Part shown: in pieces, positions 36,079-45,105 of the stretch
Layout: each line of letters opens with the position of its first letter
Numbering within the stretch: the stretch's first letter is position 1
Assembly: GCA_002356515.1 (NCBI GenBank)
Contig: AP017605.1
Coordinates: forward strand, 5,565,020-5,629,019
Direction: 5' to 3'
Length of the DNA: 64,000 nucleotides
Origin: Mesorhizobium loti
GTDB lineage: Bacteria > Pseudomonadota > Alphaproteobacteria > Rhizobiales > Rhizobiaceae
Translations under genes and position numbers: made by a program
The notes under the pieces: model-generated
Database searches by the model: none
What the model was told of the DNA's origin: nothing
What the model saw: only the letters and a program-made list of their open reading frames with translations

Positions 36079-36540
36079 ATGCGCCCGATCACGCCACTGC
36101 TTCTGCAGCGTGTGCTGGGAAATGACTTGTAAGTAGCCGATCATGTCGAACTCTCCGCCTTCTTCCAAAAGGCCTATGGGCGACAGGGGCTTTCAGGCGG
36201 TTGTAGCTGGGCCGGTGCAGGGCCGAAGGTTCGCGCAATCGGCTCTGATGTGCACGGCGTAGCAGCTCACTAGGACCTGCTGCGCCATTTCTTCACGGTT
36301 GGCGAGGTTGATTGCTTGGTAGGCGAACTCGGATCGTACAGGATGCATCCGGATCTTGAGAGACTCGGAATGAGTCGTTCTATCCGCGTCATGCGTCCGG
36401 TGCTGCAGCAGCGTGGCATTCCATTCGCTTTTGGCATGGTTCGGCACCCGCTGCGAAACCATCTTGAGAGGTTTTGCAGAGACGGCCAGACGACCATAGT
36501 GCCGGGCGTTCGCATCGCCACACATGATCGCGACCGCCAA
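36079..36540 (+). pseudogene. nodA: nodA pseudogene before nolL
   Basis: ATG 36079 (MRP) and later DNA align along most of intact nodA, but the first third has frameshifts and stops. From 36316 one frame reads VGELGSYRMHPDLERLGMSR, then SIRVMRPVLQQRGIPFAFGM and RHPLRNHLERFCRDG, corresponding to NodA residues 85-150. The C-terminus is lost. It keeps the leader motif GGGCGCTGCATAGATGACCGCAC, also found at 12490. Confidence 0.9.
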
Positions 36541-36703
36541 TGCGCTCGAGGTTTGCGATCAGGCACTGGGATGTTGTCCGCTCGGTTGCAGCCAATCGGC
36601 CCTCCATACCACGCCGCGATCGGCGTGATTTTCGATCCTTTGCACCGCGCTCGCCGTGCCCAGAAACGGCAAGTAGCAACTGCAACAGATAGGCTGGAGT
36701 CTG

Positions 36704-37825
36704 ATGCTTGATAACATAAGAGCCGGAGCGAAGGGACGCGGCTCGTGCCCAGCAGGGACAAACAACCGAGACCTAAGCTTCGATTTCGCCAAAGGCATAC
36801 TCATTACTTTGGTGATAATTGGGCACTTGTTACAATATTTAATCTACCAGGGCACCGACGCTTTCTGGCTGTCGCCGTATTTCAAGTCGATCTACATGTT
36901 TCATATGCCTCTCTTTATGGCGATAAGCGGATATCTTTCTTCTGGGGCAATTTTGCGAAAATCGTTCACCCAAGGTGTCGGTGAGCGGGCAATGCAGCTA
37001 CTACTGCCAATGCTTTTTTGGTGTACGTTGATTTGGACGTTAAAGTCCGCAGTTATTTTTCCCATGAAGAGTTTAACTGATATATTGTTGGATTTGTCGA
37101 CGGAAGTTATTGGAACCTATTGGTTCATATGGGCGGCATTTATTTCGTTCATTCTGATTAGAGTTCTTACAACTTTCAACCGTCTATCGATATGGATCAT
37201 AAGCGCATCTGCAATTGCGGTCGCATTCGCACCCATCACGTTATCAATAACCCCGTTGTTAAAGTACACTTACCCATTTTATTGTTTAGGGTTCCTGTTT
37301 GCCCAGCCGATCGGATGGCAGAATGGCGTCATCTGGCGTCACAAATGGATTTTTGTTGTCTTATTTTCGATAGCGGCTTTCATATGCTTCCTCGGGTGGG
37401 GCAAGGAGACTTATGCCTACAACAATCTCGTTTTAATTCATGATGAACAGTCAGCTAAACAAGTTTTTCTGATGTTCTCTGGCTCTTTGGCGGCTTCCGC
37501 GGTAGCAATGCAGTCTATGTTCCAATGCTGGAGACTTGTCTATTCGACTAGAGTAGCTCGCTTTGTCGCGGTGCAGCTTGGTCAGAGCACGCTGCTGCTT
37601 TACCTGGTCCAGGGTGCCGTGTTTCGCCTCATGGATTTGATACAGTTTGGAGAAGTCTGGAATCTCACGACCAGAATCACCTTCGCAACTGTGCTTGGAG
37701 TGGCGATTGTCGTCATAGCGATGGCAATTCGCAGTATTGCGCGCAACCTCGGATATGTGTCGCGGATCGTTGTCGGAGCGCCGCCACGCCCAAGTCTGCT
37801 CAAATCTCAATCTGTAATCAATTAG
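36704..37825 (+). CDS. nolL: NolL O-acetyltransferase (Nod factor fucose acetylation)
   Basis: Encodes a 373-residue inner-membrane acyltransferase 3 family protein with around ten membrane helices. The opening DLSFDFAKGILITLVIIGHL carries the conserved His of the family, and SIYMFHMPLFMAISGYL the conserved substrate-side motif. NolL acetylates the fucose on the reducing end of Nod factors; the related NodX acts on the reducing GlcNAc, so symbol choice rests on the nodD-nolL context. GGAG lies 6 bases upstream of the ATG. The gene is visibly more AT-rich than its neighbours, a sign of separate acquisition. It is under the nod box at 35998. Confidence 0.9.
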   Translation: MLDNIRAGAKGRGSCPAGTNNRDLSFDFAKGILITLVIIGHLLQYLIYQGTDAFWLSPYFKSIYMFHMPLFMAISGYLSSGAILRKSFTQGVGERAMQLLLPMLFWCTLIWTLKSAVIFPMKSLTDILLDLSTEVIGTYWFIWAAFISFILIRVLTTFNRLSIWIISASAIAVAFAPITLSITPLLKYTYPFYCLGFLFAQPIGWQNGVIWRHKWIFVVLFSIAAFICFLGWGKETYAYNNLVLIHDEQSAKQVFLMFSGSLAASAVAMQSMFQCWRLVYSTRVARFVAVQLGQSTLLLYLVQGAVFRLMDLIQFGEVWNLTTRITFATVLGVAIVVIAMAIRSIARNLGYVSRIVVGAPPRPSLLKSQSVIN

Positions 37826-37829
37826 CCAC

Positions 37830-37864
37830 GTGAAAAATTCGCATCTGTAATCGACATGTTTCAT
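37830..37864 (-). pseudogene. nodB: nodB 5' stump (third nodA/nodB junction)
   Basis: Minus strand ATGAAACATGTCGATTACAG (MKHVDYRCEF) overlaps the TGA of the nodA fragment beside it by the ATGA junction and resembles the typical NodB start (MKHLDYIHEV). Only about 10 codons remain before nolL. Confidence 0.6.
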
Positions 37865-37995
37865 AGCTCCGGACCTATCCGATCGACTGTTGTACCGGTC
37901 GGCCATTCGCTCGTCGGCCGCGCTATCCCCATAACTACGACGAGCACGTCCTCCACGCGCGCGGGCGGCAGGTCGGGACACAACACCTCTGAGTG
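37861..37995 (-). pseudogene. nodA: nodA 3' fragment, inverted
   Basis: The minus-strand frame ends CPDLPPARVEDVLVVVMGIA then RPTSEWPTGTTVDRIGPEL, the NodA C-terminus (compare [20 protein letters not shown]). It lies between a degenerate nod box and a nodB stump, reading towards nolL. Confidence 0.85.
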
Positions 37996-38004
37996 GGACC
38001 GTAA

Positions 38005-38053
38005 ACGAGCGCCCATAATGGTCACGATGACAAACAACCACGTTACGGACAGA
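38005..38053 (-). promoter_or_regulatory. Degenerate nod box upstream of the second nodD
   Basis: Minus strand CATCTGTCCGTAACGTGGTTGTTTGTCATCGTGACCATTATGGGCG keeps the CGTGG..TTGTCATCG pattern of the nod box at 31170, but the AAACAATCGATTTT core is lost. Probably no longer an efficient NodD site for the minus strand. Confidence 0.55.
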
Positions 38054-38059
38054 TGAGGC

Positions 38060-38965
38060 ATGCGTTTCAAAGGCCTTGATCTGAACCTTCTCGTCGTGCT
38101 CGACGCACTGCTGACCGCGCGCAACCTCACGGCCGCGGCAAGCAGCATCAACCTTAGTCAGCCGGCCATGAGCGCGGCCGTCGCCCGGCTGCGCAACTAT
38201 TTCAACGATGAACTGTTTACGATGAGCGGCCGCGAACGCGTTCTAACCCCGCGTGCGGAAACACTCGCCCCCGCTGTTCGTGGCGCACTCTTGCACATCC
38301 AATGCTCGATTATTTCTTGGGATCCGTTTAATCCGGCTCAATCCGATCGCCGCTTCAGGATCATTCTTTCCGATTTCGCCACACTCGTGTTTTTTGAAAA
38401 GGTCGTGGAGCGGGTTGCACGCGAAGCACCCGCCGTCAGCTTCGAATTGCGGCCGCTCGACAACGACCCCGATGAGCTTCTCCGGCGCGGTGACGTCGAT
38501 TTTGTGATTCTTCCGGAATTTTTCATGTCGAGCGCCCATCCAAGAGCGGCGCTGTTCGACGAGACATTCGTGTGCGTGGGCTGCCCCACGAACAAGCAGT
38601 TGCCACGTCAGCTTACATTCGAGAGATACGTGTCGATGAAACACATTGCGTTCAGGGTCGGCGGTGCCCAGATGCCATCCATCGAGGAACAGTTTTTGCT
38701 TGAGCATGGTCTCAAGAGACGTGTTGAGATCGTCGTACAGGCCTTTAGCATGATCCCGCCGATGGTCTCAGGCACAGCTCGGATAGCGACCATGCCCTTC
38801 CGGCTGGTTCAGCATTTCAAAAAAACCTTCCCCTTGCGGATCATCGAACTTCCGCGGCCACTACCCACGTTCACCGAGGCCGTCCAATGGCCCACCCTCC
38901 ACAACAGTGATCCGGCAAGCATCTGGATGCGGCAGATAATGTTGCAGGAGGCATCCCGCATGTGA
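38060..38965 (+). CDS. nodD: NodD LysR-type regulator, second copy
   Basis: Encodes 301 residues, [20 protein letters not shown] to LQEASRM. Nearly identical to the copy at 35.0-36.0 kb in the DNA-binding and C-terminal parts, with clusters of differences around residues 190-210 (for example [20 protein letters not shown]). It lacks that copy's C-terminal tail. GAGG precedes the ATG. The divergent nod box is degraded and only a nodA fragment remains on the other side, so this regulator acts on nod boxes elsewhere. Two NodD proteins with different inducer ranges are common in Mesorhizobium. Confidence 0.96.
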   Translation: MRFKGLDLNLLVVLDALLTARNLTAAASSINLSQPAMSAAVARLRNYFNDELFTMSGRERVLTPRAETLAPAVRGALLHIQCSIISWDPFNPAQSDRRFRIILSDFATLVFFEKVVERVAREAPAVSFELRPLDNDPDELLRRGDVDFVILPEFFMSSAHPRAALFDETFVCVGCPTNKQLPRQLTFERYVSMKHIAFRVGGAQMPSIEEQFLLEHGLKRRVEIVVQAFSMIPPMVSGTARIATMPFRLVQHFKKTFPLRIIELPRPLPTFTEAVQWPTLHNSDPASIWMRQIMLQEASRM

Positions 38966-39074
38966 AGTCGCGGGCACTCCTGGTCTCAGTCTAGATTTAC
39001 TCAGCGCCTCATACGGGTGCGAACCGGCGTGCAAAATTGGGTCTGACGCACATTCGATGATTTTGCATGACGGC

Positions 39075-39214
39075 GTGCCACGTGTTTCCCCATGCTGGCA
39101 GCCGGCAACACCAAAAACATGAAGTGGAAGAAGTACTTTTACCGCAAGCTATGCGAGGCTGAAGGTTTTCGCCATGCGCCGCACCGAATTGCGGGGATAC
39201 TGAGCGTGAGATAA
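39075..39214 (+). pseudogene. nifQ: nifQ 3' fragment
   Basis: The frame reads CFPMLAAGNTKNMKWKKYFY then RKLCEAEGF, the C-terminal region of NifQ (molybdenum donor for FeMo-cofactor), before it loses the expected CxxPxCxxC cluster and stops at 39214. Short but distinctive. Confidence 0.6.
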
Positions 39215-39480
39215 CTCGTCTCGTCCTCCTTCCGAATTCCGGTAAGCCGCCTTACCAAGGGCAGGCGGCGCTTGAGATTCCGCCGCTGGAAATCCGTCGC
39301 GCGGGGCTGTCGACGTTCAATCGCGGCTGGATCACAGTTGGTGAATACAACTACGATATCGCCGAACGATCCTCTATTTCGGGCCGAATCAGAAGCTGCG
39401 GGGCATGTTCGGCCCCGAGCTTCATGTAAGAGATCAGGCGCGCGATCCGCCCGATGCTCGCCGCAAGACAGAGCCGCATA
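39206..39480 (+). pseudogene. Decayed conserved gene of unknown function
   Basis: One frame reads LLPNSGKPPYQGQAALEIPP, then RAGLSTFNRGWITVGEYNYD and IAERS; the next part continues in another frame as YFGPNQKLRGMFGPELH. The two join after a single frameshift near 39374. The pattern is protein-like and codon use is high-GC, but I do not recognise the family. The 250 bases beyond, up to the MFS gene stop, show nothing further. Confidence 0.5.
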
Positions 39481-39713
39481 GACCGCGTCGCCATGCCAGA
39501 GCGGTCGACGGACGAGGCGGTCCGGTTCGGTCCCGCACTCTTAGGTTCTCTCGTCGGCACCATCATTCGAAACGCCCCCGCCGGTCGAAATCGACCGGAC
39601 AACAGCGTCCGATCACCCGGAGACGAGGCCTGCAACCGCCAAAAATCGTGCGTAGGATCGCACCGCGCGGCTGATGATTGCATCTTTCCCGCGCTGCACT
39701 GATGGCCTCTCTG

Positions 39714-40940
39714 TCAGGTGGTCTGAGGTTCGCGCTTCGGGCCGAGCAAGAACACTGTCAGGGCGCCGAGGAACGAGGCAACGGCGCTGTAGGCAAGGGA
39801 ACTGGCGACGCCGGCATTGTCCATCAGTAGTCCGCCGAAAATCGCGCCCGCTGCGATGGCTACCTGGAACGTTGCGGCCATCAGCCCACCGGCGCTTTCG
39901 GCCTGCTCGGGAGCGGCGTGCAGCACCATCCATGTCTGCAGTCCCACCGGCACCGCGCCGAAGGCAAAGCCCCATACTGTAACCGCAATCGCCGTGGCCC
40001 AAGCCGATGCTCCCAGCGTCAGCAGCGAGACAGTGGCCATCGCTATGAACAGGGGAGGCAGGGCCGCGGCTGCCTTGAGGCTGTGCTCGGCCAGGAATCC
40101 GCCGGCCAAATTGCCGAAGAAGCCGCCGATGCCAAAGACGAGCAACACCAGCGAGATCGTCTCGATATCAAGCGCGGGAAACTTCTCAAGGAAGGCGCGG
40201 ATATAGGTGAAGCCGGCGAAGTGCCCGGAAGCGACCAGCAGGACGACCAACATCGCGACTTTGATCATCGGATTCTTGGCCACATCCAGCAGACTGCGGA
40301 AGCTGGCCACTCCAATCGGAGGCAGCCTCGGAATGGTTATGAGTTGCACTACCAGCGTAACGGCGCCGACGACCGCAGCGATCATGAAGGCGGTTCGCCA
40401 TCCCCAGATATCGCCGACATAGGCGCCGATTGGAGCCGCGCAAACGGTAGCGCAGGTAACGCCGGTGAGGATGATCGACATGGCGCGCCGCAGGAGGTGA
40501 CTTGGAACGAGCCGCATCGCCAGCGCTGCCGAAATCGACCAGAACCCTCCGAGTGCTATGCCGAGCACGACGCGGGCGGCCAGGAGAACCGGCAGCGACC
40601 CCGCGACGGCCGATAGAACGTTCGACAGGATCAGCAGCAGCGTCATCGCCCATATGACGATCCTGCGGTCCAGGGGCCTTGTGATGACGGCCATCGTCGG
40701 CGCCGAGATCGCCCCCACGATGGCGGTCGTTGTCAGCGCCTGTCCGACTGCACCCTCGGTGATAGAGAGATCATGCGCGAGCGGCGTCAGCACGCTGGCA
40801 GGCAGAAACTCTGCCGTCACAAGCCCAAAGGTGCCTAAGGCAAGCGAAATGACTGCACCCCATGCGGGACCAGACCGTTGATCTGGCTGTTTTGGGTCAT
40901 GCAGAACTCCGTCCATGAAGCCCGTAGCGGATTCGGTCAT
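39714..40940 (-). CDS. MFS transporter (DHA1-type drug/sugar efflux)
   Basis: Encodes 408 residues with 12 predicted membrane segments. Family marks: AVISLALGTFGLVTAEFLPA, the loop PLDRRIVIWAMT (motif A-like), ARVVLGIALGGFWSISAALA and GYVGDIWGWRTAF-like PIGAYVGDIWGWRTAFMIAA. The pattern is that of the AraJ/SotB/NepI efflux group; the substrate is unknown. ATG 40940 (MTESATGF) is chosen because the 29 upstream in-frame residues look like untranslated DNA. No operon partners. Confidence 0.9.
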   Translation of the reverse strand: MTESATGFMDGVLHDPKQPDQRSGPAWGAVISLALGTFGLVTAEFLPASVLTPLAHDLSITEGAVGQALTTTAIVGAISAPTMAVITRPLDRRIVIWAMTLLLILSNVLSAVAGSLPVLLAARVVLGIALGGFWSISAALAMRLVPSHLLRRAMSIILTGVTCATVCAAPIGAYVGDIWGWRTAFMIAAVVGAVTLVVQLITIPRLPPIGVASFRSLLDVAKNPMIKVAMLVVLLVASGHFAGFTYIRAFLEKFPALDIETISLVLLVFGIGGFFGNLAGGFLAEHSLKAAAALPPLFIAMATVSLLTLGASAWATAIAVTVWGFAFGAVPVGLQTWMVLHAAPEQAESAGGLMAATFQVAIAAGAIFGGLLMDNAGVASSLAYSAVASFLGALTVFLLGPKREPQTT

Positions 40941-41039
40941 CAACAGGGTCTCCAGTTTGGATGTGCTGCAAACTCGGGTTGCTGCGTTGACCCGGATTAA
41001 CGCCAGAAGCGCCATTCCCTGCGGCATTGCACGGACGAG

Positions 41040-41462
41040 GGGATGTTAATCGCTTCGCGATATTTTGTGACGGTGCGGCGCGCAAATCGATGGCCCTTTC
41101 CTTGGGCCGGACGACGATGTCGTCGTCGGAAAGCGCGTCATCTTGCGATTCGTCGGCGATTGTCGCCTTGATCCGATGGCGGACAGCTTCGGGGGGGACC
41201 GCGCGTCGCCACCTTGGGAGGACGCGCTCGCGACGGTGAAAAAATACTTCAGTTCGAACACTTCGCGCGGGGTCTGCATGTATGTGTTCGACGTCACCCG
41301 GCTTACCGTCGCCTGATGCACTTTGATCGCGTCGGCGACAGTCCTGGGCCCGAGAGGCCGCACTTGGTCGATGCCGTGTTCCAAAAAAGGCATCCTCCTG
41401 GCGGAGGCGGGTAAGCGACAATTGGGCGAGCGCCACGGCTCCGTCAGTCTCGAACCAGCCAT
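41040..41462 (-). pseudogene. rpoN: rpoN (sigma-54) C-terminal remnant
   Basis: One minus-strand frame reads LGPRTVADAIKVHQATVSRV then TSNTYMQTPREVFELKYFFT, the HTH and start of the RpoN-box region. Another continues AVRHRIKATIADESQDDALS then DDDIVVRPKE, matching RpoN further on. The RpoN box itself (ARRTVAKYRE) is lost. Frameshifts make it non-functional. Confidence 0.8.
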
Positions 41463-41470
41463 AGCAAATC

Positions 41471-42300
41471 AGATACCGGAGGAGGGACGTCTGGAGGGGA
41501 CGTTCGGCGCAAACGTGCACGGTCTCCTTGGGCGCTTGTATGGAACTTCGCGTTTTTGCCATGGTTCTGTTCATAGCTTTCTACGTGCTTTGGTGGGCTC
41601 TAACGGATAACAGCAAGCGCTATGCCATTTCACTTGGGGGCACCGAATCGGACTATCTTTTGCCGAAGCCCTGTCGGCTTGAGCAGGGGCGCCGTGCATT
41701 GACCGAGACCGAGCGCGCCGCACAATCGCTTGGTCACCCGGACCGAGCAAAGGTGCTGTACTGTCGGAGTAGTCAGAACTTCCGCGCCGGCAAGGGAAGG
41801 CGAAAGCCGTTCCGGACGGGCCGAGCCGATGCATTGCCGCACGCCGGCATCGACCGCGTAAGGCTTTGTCTCTGGCGTGTAATTGCGTGCGCAGGCTGCG
41901 ATCTGCGAAGACGCGGCCGTCGCGCCTACGATCGCGCTGTTGCTGCTCCCCCTGTCGAGGAAGGCCTTTGACACCTCCGAGCTCTTCAGCACGGCGCGCC
42001 GGTCTCCACGCCCTGAGGATCGAGTCCGGCTGGGCGTCACGGCGTTTGCGAGATTGAGATTCCTTGATTTGCTCCCTCGTGCGCGCCTATCCGAAAACAT
42101 TGTTGTGTCCCGAAGGCTGACAAGAATGTCGCAAGCGCGACCAAAAGATCGCCACGGCCCACAGGGGCAATTGCGACCAGTGGCCTTCTTCGGAAATCGG
42201 GGGAGCAATACCCTTTCCTCGTCGACTTCGGACGCGGGCTCAGCCGTGCCCGCCGCGCCGCTAGGAACGACCTAACCTTGGCGGATGGCGGCTGGCCGAT
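41471..42300. other. No gene recognised
   Basis: About 0.8 kb of GC-rich DNA with overlapping frames. A plus-strand frame at 41537 begins with a hydrophobic segment (ELRVFAMVLFIAFYVLWWAL) but soon turns into arginine-rich noise. It may hold decayed ICE genes. Confidence 0.4.
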
Positions 42301-42302
42301 CA

Positions 42303-42445
42303 CCCGGGTATGTCCGCGTCGATAAAAGAAAAGCGTCTGGTCTCAGCCAGGCGGACCTCGCGAAGGCCATCGGTATCAATTTGGTCGAATTCCTCGATCA
42401 CGCCGAGACGATCGGTTTCGCTCCAATGGAACCAGCTGGCGCGGA
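42303..42445 (+). pseudogene. Xre-type HTH regulator fragment
   Basis: The frame reads KRKASGLSQADLAKAIGINL then VEFLDHAETIGFAPMEP. The first part resembles the start of an Xre helix-turn-helix and the second the conserved end of such small regulators (VEFLxxAxxxGFDPxEA); the recognition helix between them is missing. The frame runs on into the parB remnant. Confidence 0.5.
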
Positions 42446-42450
42446 TTCGA

Positions 42451-42540
42451 CCAAGTTCCCAACCGAAAACACACGAAACGCGGCGGCTTCCGACCGCCGA
42501 TCAATGGGCCGAGGCCCGGTCGCTGTTACCCTCGAATGAG
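42451..42540 (+). pseudogene. 3' end remnant of a ParB-like gene
   Basis: AAGTTCCCAACCGAAAACAC..ACGAAACGCGGCGGCTTCC..GACCGCCGATCAATGGG aligns with the last 30 codons of the intact ParB-like gene at 15.6-17.4 kb (AAATTCCCGGTCGAAAGCTA..ACGAAACGCGGCGGCTTCCGCACCGCCGATCAATGGG), with two one-base indels. It lies directly upstream of the transfer module. Confidence 0.8.
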
Positions 42541-43070
42541 TCCGCCATGCCGAGGCGGCTCGTCGATAGCCGCGGGTTGGCGCCTCTCCGGGGCGGCGTT
42601 GGCTGCACGTTCCGCCCCTTGGACCCCGCTTCCGGCAACAACATCCGGCCGCCAAAGCTCGCCCTTGTCAGTGCTCGATTACCACGCCGAGATGCCTGCT
42701 GGGGCTCCCGGTGCACGGGCACATTTATCGATCCGGCACGGTGTTGAGCGTGCGGAACCCGCCGCACGCGTTCCGATCGCTTGTTGTGCTCACCCGATCA
42801 CGCGACCTGTCCCCGCACGTCTTGAGGACATTCCCCTGCGGCTGGCTCATTTACCTATGGGCGGTTCCAGCCCGCCCGAAACCCTCGCCACCAGCTTTTT
42901 TCCCCGCCGCATGACGCGGCTTCCTCGCGCCGCTTCGCTTCAAAAAAGCTGCCCGCTCGGGTCCTTCGCTGCCGCTGCGGCCCTGCCGGGTTCGGGCGGT
43001 CCGGACGCGCCCATCACGGTCCGCCATCGCAGGGGAATGGTCCCCGGCGACAGCAGAAGGAGACAGGAAA
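42541..43070. other. GC-rich ICE leader before the DUF736 gene
   Basis: No gene is recognised. C/T-rich DNA of the type seen before ardC; AGAAGGAGACAG at its end is the ribosome site of the next gene. Confidence 0.5.
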
Positions 43071-43394
43071 ATGACCGCGATCGGTTACGTCAACAAGCAG
43101 GAAAACGGCAGCTACAAAGGCCAGCTCAGGACGCTCAGCGTCCGCGCCGACATCGACATCGTGCCCAATCGGAGCAAGTCCGCCGACAACCATCCCGACT
43201 TCCGGGTGCTGACGCAGGGCGTGGAGGTCGGCGCCGGCTGGATCCGAACCGGGGAGACTTCCGGCAACGACTATGTGAGCTTGTCCATCGCCGCACCGGA
43301 GTTCGGTCCCCGCAAGCTCTACGCCAATCTCGGCCGCGCCGCCGGCCAAGACGATCAAGACACCTACGCCGTCATCTGGAACCCGGCCGACTGA
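43071..43394 (+). CDS. DUF736 family protein
   Basis: Encodes 107 residues. Family signature: AIGYVNKQENGSYKGQLRTL, DIDIVPNRSKSADNHPDFRV with GVEVGAGWIR, and DYVSLSIAAPEFGPRKLYAN. AAGGAG lies before the ATG. DUF736 genes are a constant of rhizobial plasmids and ICEs beside transfer genes; the function is unknown. Confidence 0.92.
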   Translation: MTAIGYVNKQENGSYKGQLRTLSVRADIDIVPNRSKSADNHPDFRVLTQGVEVGAGWIRTGETSGNDYVSLSIAAPEFGPRKLYANLGRAAGQDDQDTYAVIWNPAD

Positions 43395-43556
43395 CCGGCC
43401 GGCTCAAGCCCTCGCGCCGCAACTCGGCGCGGGGGTTCCCGCCGACGCTCGCCCGAAGGGGCGGCGAAAACTCCCACCCGACTCTTCGCCCGTCCCCAGG
43501 ACGACCTCGCTCGCCGATCCTCGCGGTCGCTTGTCCGAAGCGAAACGAGGACCATC

Positions 43557-43826
43557 ATGGACGACGAAAACGACCGCGCGGCCCGCGCCAAGAAGGGCAG
43601 TCCGTTTCTGAACACCGCGCAGGCTGCCTTCTATATCGGCCTGTCCCAGCGCACCCTGGAAAAGATGCGGCTGACCGGCGGCGGCCCGAAATACCGCAAG
43701 CACGGCCGCTATGTCCGCTACCACATCGACGAACTCGACGACTGGTCGAAAGGCCGCCCGCCAGAACCCGGCTCCGACGATGACAAGGGCGGGTCCGGCT
43801 CAGCCGACGAGGGAGCCCGCTCATGA
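43557..43826 (+). CDS. rdfS: RdfS-like excisionase (recombination directionality factor)
   Basis: Encodes 89 residues, the size reported for RdfS of the M. loti symbiosis ICE. It contains an AlpA/MerR-like winged helix: LNTAQAAFYIGLSQRTLEKM, GGGPKYRKHGRYVRYHIDEL. RdfS tips the integrase towards excision and in ICEMlSym R7A is co-transcribed with traF and the transfer genes, as here: traF overlaps by 4 bases. In that element its expression is under quorum-sensing control via FseA; those regulators are not in this window. Confidence 0.87.
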   Translation: MDDENDRAARAKKGSPFLNTAQAAFYIGLSQRTLEKMRLTGGGPKYRKHGRYVRYHIDELDDWSKGRPPEPGSDDDKGGSGSADEGARS

Positions 43827-44371
43827 GCCAGCGGCCTTCCATCCATCTGATCGGCAGCCGTTTGCGGCGCGTTCGGGCGCGCAACGCAATCGCCATCGCC
43901 GCGATTGGCCTGAGCCTGACAGGCTTCACGGCGCTCCCAAAGCCGTCTCCCTTGCTGGTCTGGAACGCCTCGGCTAGCGCGCCGGTCGGTCTCTATCGCG
44001 TTGGGTCTGGCACGCCTGCGCGCGGCGATCTTGTGCTCGCCCGCCCGCCTGGCTTCGTTGCCTATCTCGCCGACCAACGCGGCTATCTGCCTCGCAATAT
44101 ACCGCTGGTGAAGCGTCTCGCCGCGCTGCCGGACGAGCATGTCTGCGCCTTTAGTAATGCCATCATCATCGGCGGCGAGATCGTCGCCCGTCGGCTCAAA
44201 ATCGACACGCAAGGCCGTCCGCTGCCCTGGTGGAACGGCTGCCGAGCGCTCGCCCATGACGAGGTTTTCCTGCTCGGCAACGAGAAAAATCACTCCTTCG
44301 ACAGTCGCTATTTCGGGCCGGTGCCGGCCGAAAACATCATCGGGAGGCTGGTGCCGCTATGGACCGAATGA
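43823..44371 (+). CDS. traF: TraF-like S26 signal peptidase for conjugative pilin processing
   Basis: Encodes 182 residues. One membrane helix (residues 21-40) anchors a periplasmic S26-type protease: the catalytic Ser52 lies in NASASAPVGLYRV, followed by GDLVLARPP and the general-base Lys in IPLVKRLAALPDEHV, then FLLGNEKNHSFDSRYFGPVP. Plasmid TraF proteins process and cyclise pilin. Overlaps rdfS by 4 bases and the next gene by 13, so it is a tight operon. Confidence 0.92.
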   Translation: MSQRPSIHLIGSRLRRVRARNAIAIAAIGLSLTGFTALPKPSPLLVWNASASAPVGLYRVGSGTPARGDLVLARPPGFVAYLADQRGYLPRNIPLVKRLAALPDEHVCAFSNAIIIGGEIVARRLKIDTQGRPLPWWNGCRALAHDEVFLLGNEKNHSFDSRYFGPVPAENIIGRLVPLWTE

Positions 44372-45042
44372 CCCTCCTGATGCTCGGCATGATCGCCGTC
44401 GCGCCATGCGCCTGTTCCGCCTCGACCGGCGCTGAGCCGGCCGTCATCTCCCAAAGTCCGCAGCTGCAACGATGGCAGCACTTCGTATCGGAAGCAAGCG
44501 CACGCTTCCACATTCCCCAGGCCTGGATTTGCGCCGTCATCGATGCCGAAAGCCGCGGCAAGACCGTCCTCGATGGCCGTCCCATCACCTCCCGCGCCGG
44601 CGCCATGGGCCTCATGCAGGTGATGCCCGGCACCTATCAGGAGATGCGCGTCGAGCACGGGCTGGGAGCCGACCCGCACGATCCGCGCGACAACATCTTG
44701 GCCGGAACCGCCTATCTCAGCGCCATGTATAAGCGTTTCGGATTCCCCGGCCTGTTTGCCGCCTACAACGCTGGACCCGAGCGCTATGAAGGCCATTTGA
44801 AGCTTCGAAGGCCGCTGCCGAAAGAGACCGTTGCCTATCTGAAACAGCTTGAGGCGACGGGGATTTCGGCGGCCGACATGAACGAATTCAAAGGCCAATC
44901 CACAACTTCAAAGGGGCGGAACGCTCCCTCCGGACGCTCTTTGTTCTTCCTTCGCGACGGTGTTCGCGCCGGTGAAACGAATGGCGGCCTTTTCGTGCCG
45001 CTCGGCAGGGATCGCGCGCGGAAAAAGAAGCACAATGGCTAG
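44359..45042 (+). CDS. Lytic transglycosylase of the transfer system
   Basis: Encodes 227 residues. A hydrophobic leader with Cys17/Cys19 (LMLGMIAVAPCACS) suggests export, possibly as a lipoprotein. SLT domain: HIPQAWICAVIDAESRGKTV with catalytic Glu64, RAGAMGLMQVMPGTYQEM and NILAGTAYLSAMYKRF / LFAAYNAGPERYEGH. Cleaves peptidoglycan to let the conjugative type IV channel through (TrbN/VirB1-like). The C-terminal 50 residues are basic and low in complexity. Confidence 0.93.
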   Translation: MDRMTLLMLGMIAVAPCACSASTGAEPAVISQSPQLQRWQHFVSEASARFHIPQAWICAVIDAESRGKTVLDGRPITSRAGAMGLMQVMPGTYQEMRVEHGLGADPHDPRDNILAGTAYLSAMYKRFGFPGLFAAYNAGPERYEGHLKLRRPLPKETVAYLKQLEATGISAADMNEFKGQSTTSKGRNAPSGRSLFFLRDGVRAGETNGGLFVPLGRDRARKKKHNG

Positions 45043-45105
45043 CGATGTTGAGGGCATCCGGGAGGGGCCAGGGACGCTTAAGGCGAGGGGCGCGTAAGGC
45101 AAGAT

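Noticed and set aside
38005..38053. Functional nod box driving a minus-strand gene at the second nodD
   Set aside because: The AAACAATC-ATTTT core is lost and only nodA and nodB stumps lie downstream, so it is listed as degenerate.
41537..41971. Possible small membrane protein with a hydrophobic N-terminus
   Set aside because: Only the first 20 residues look membrane-like; the rest is arginine-rich noise with no ribosome site.
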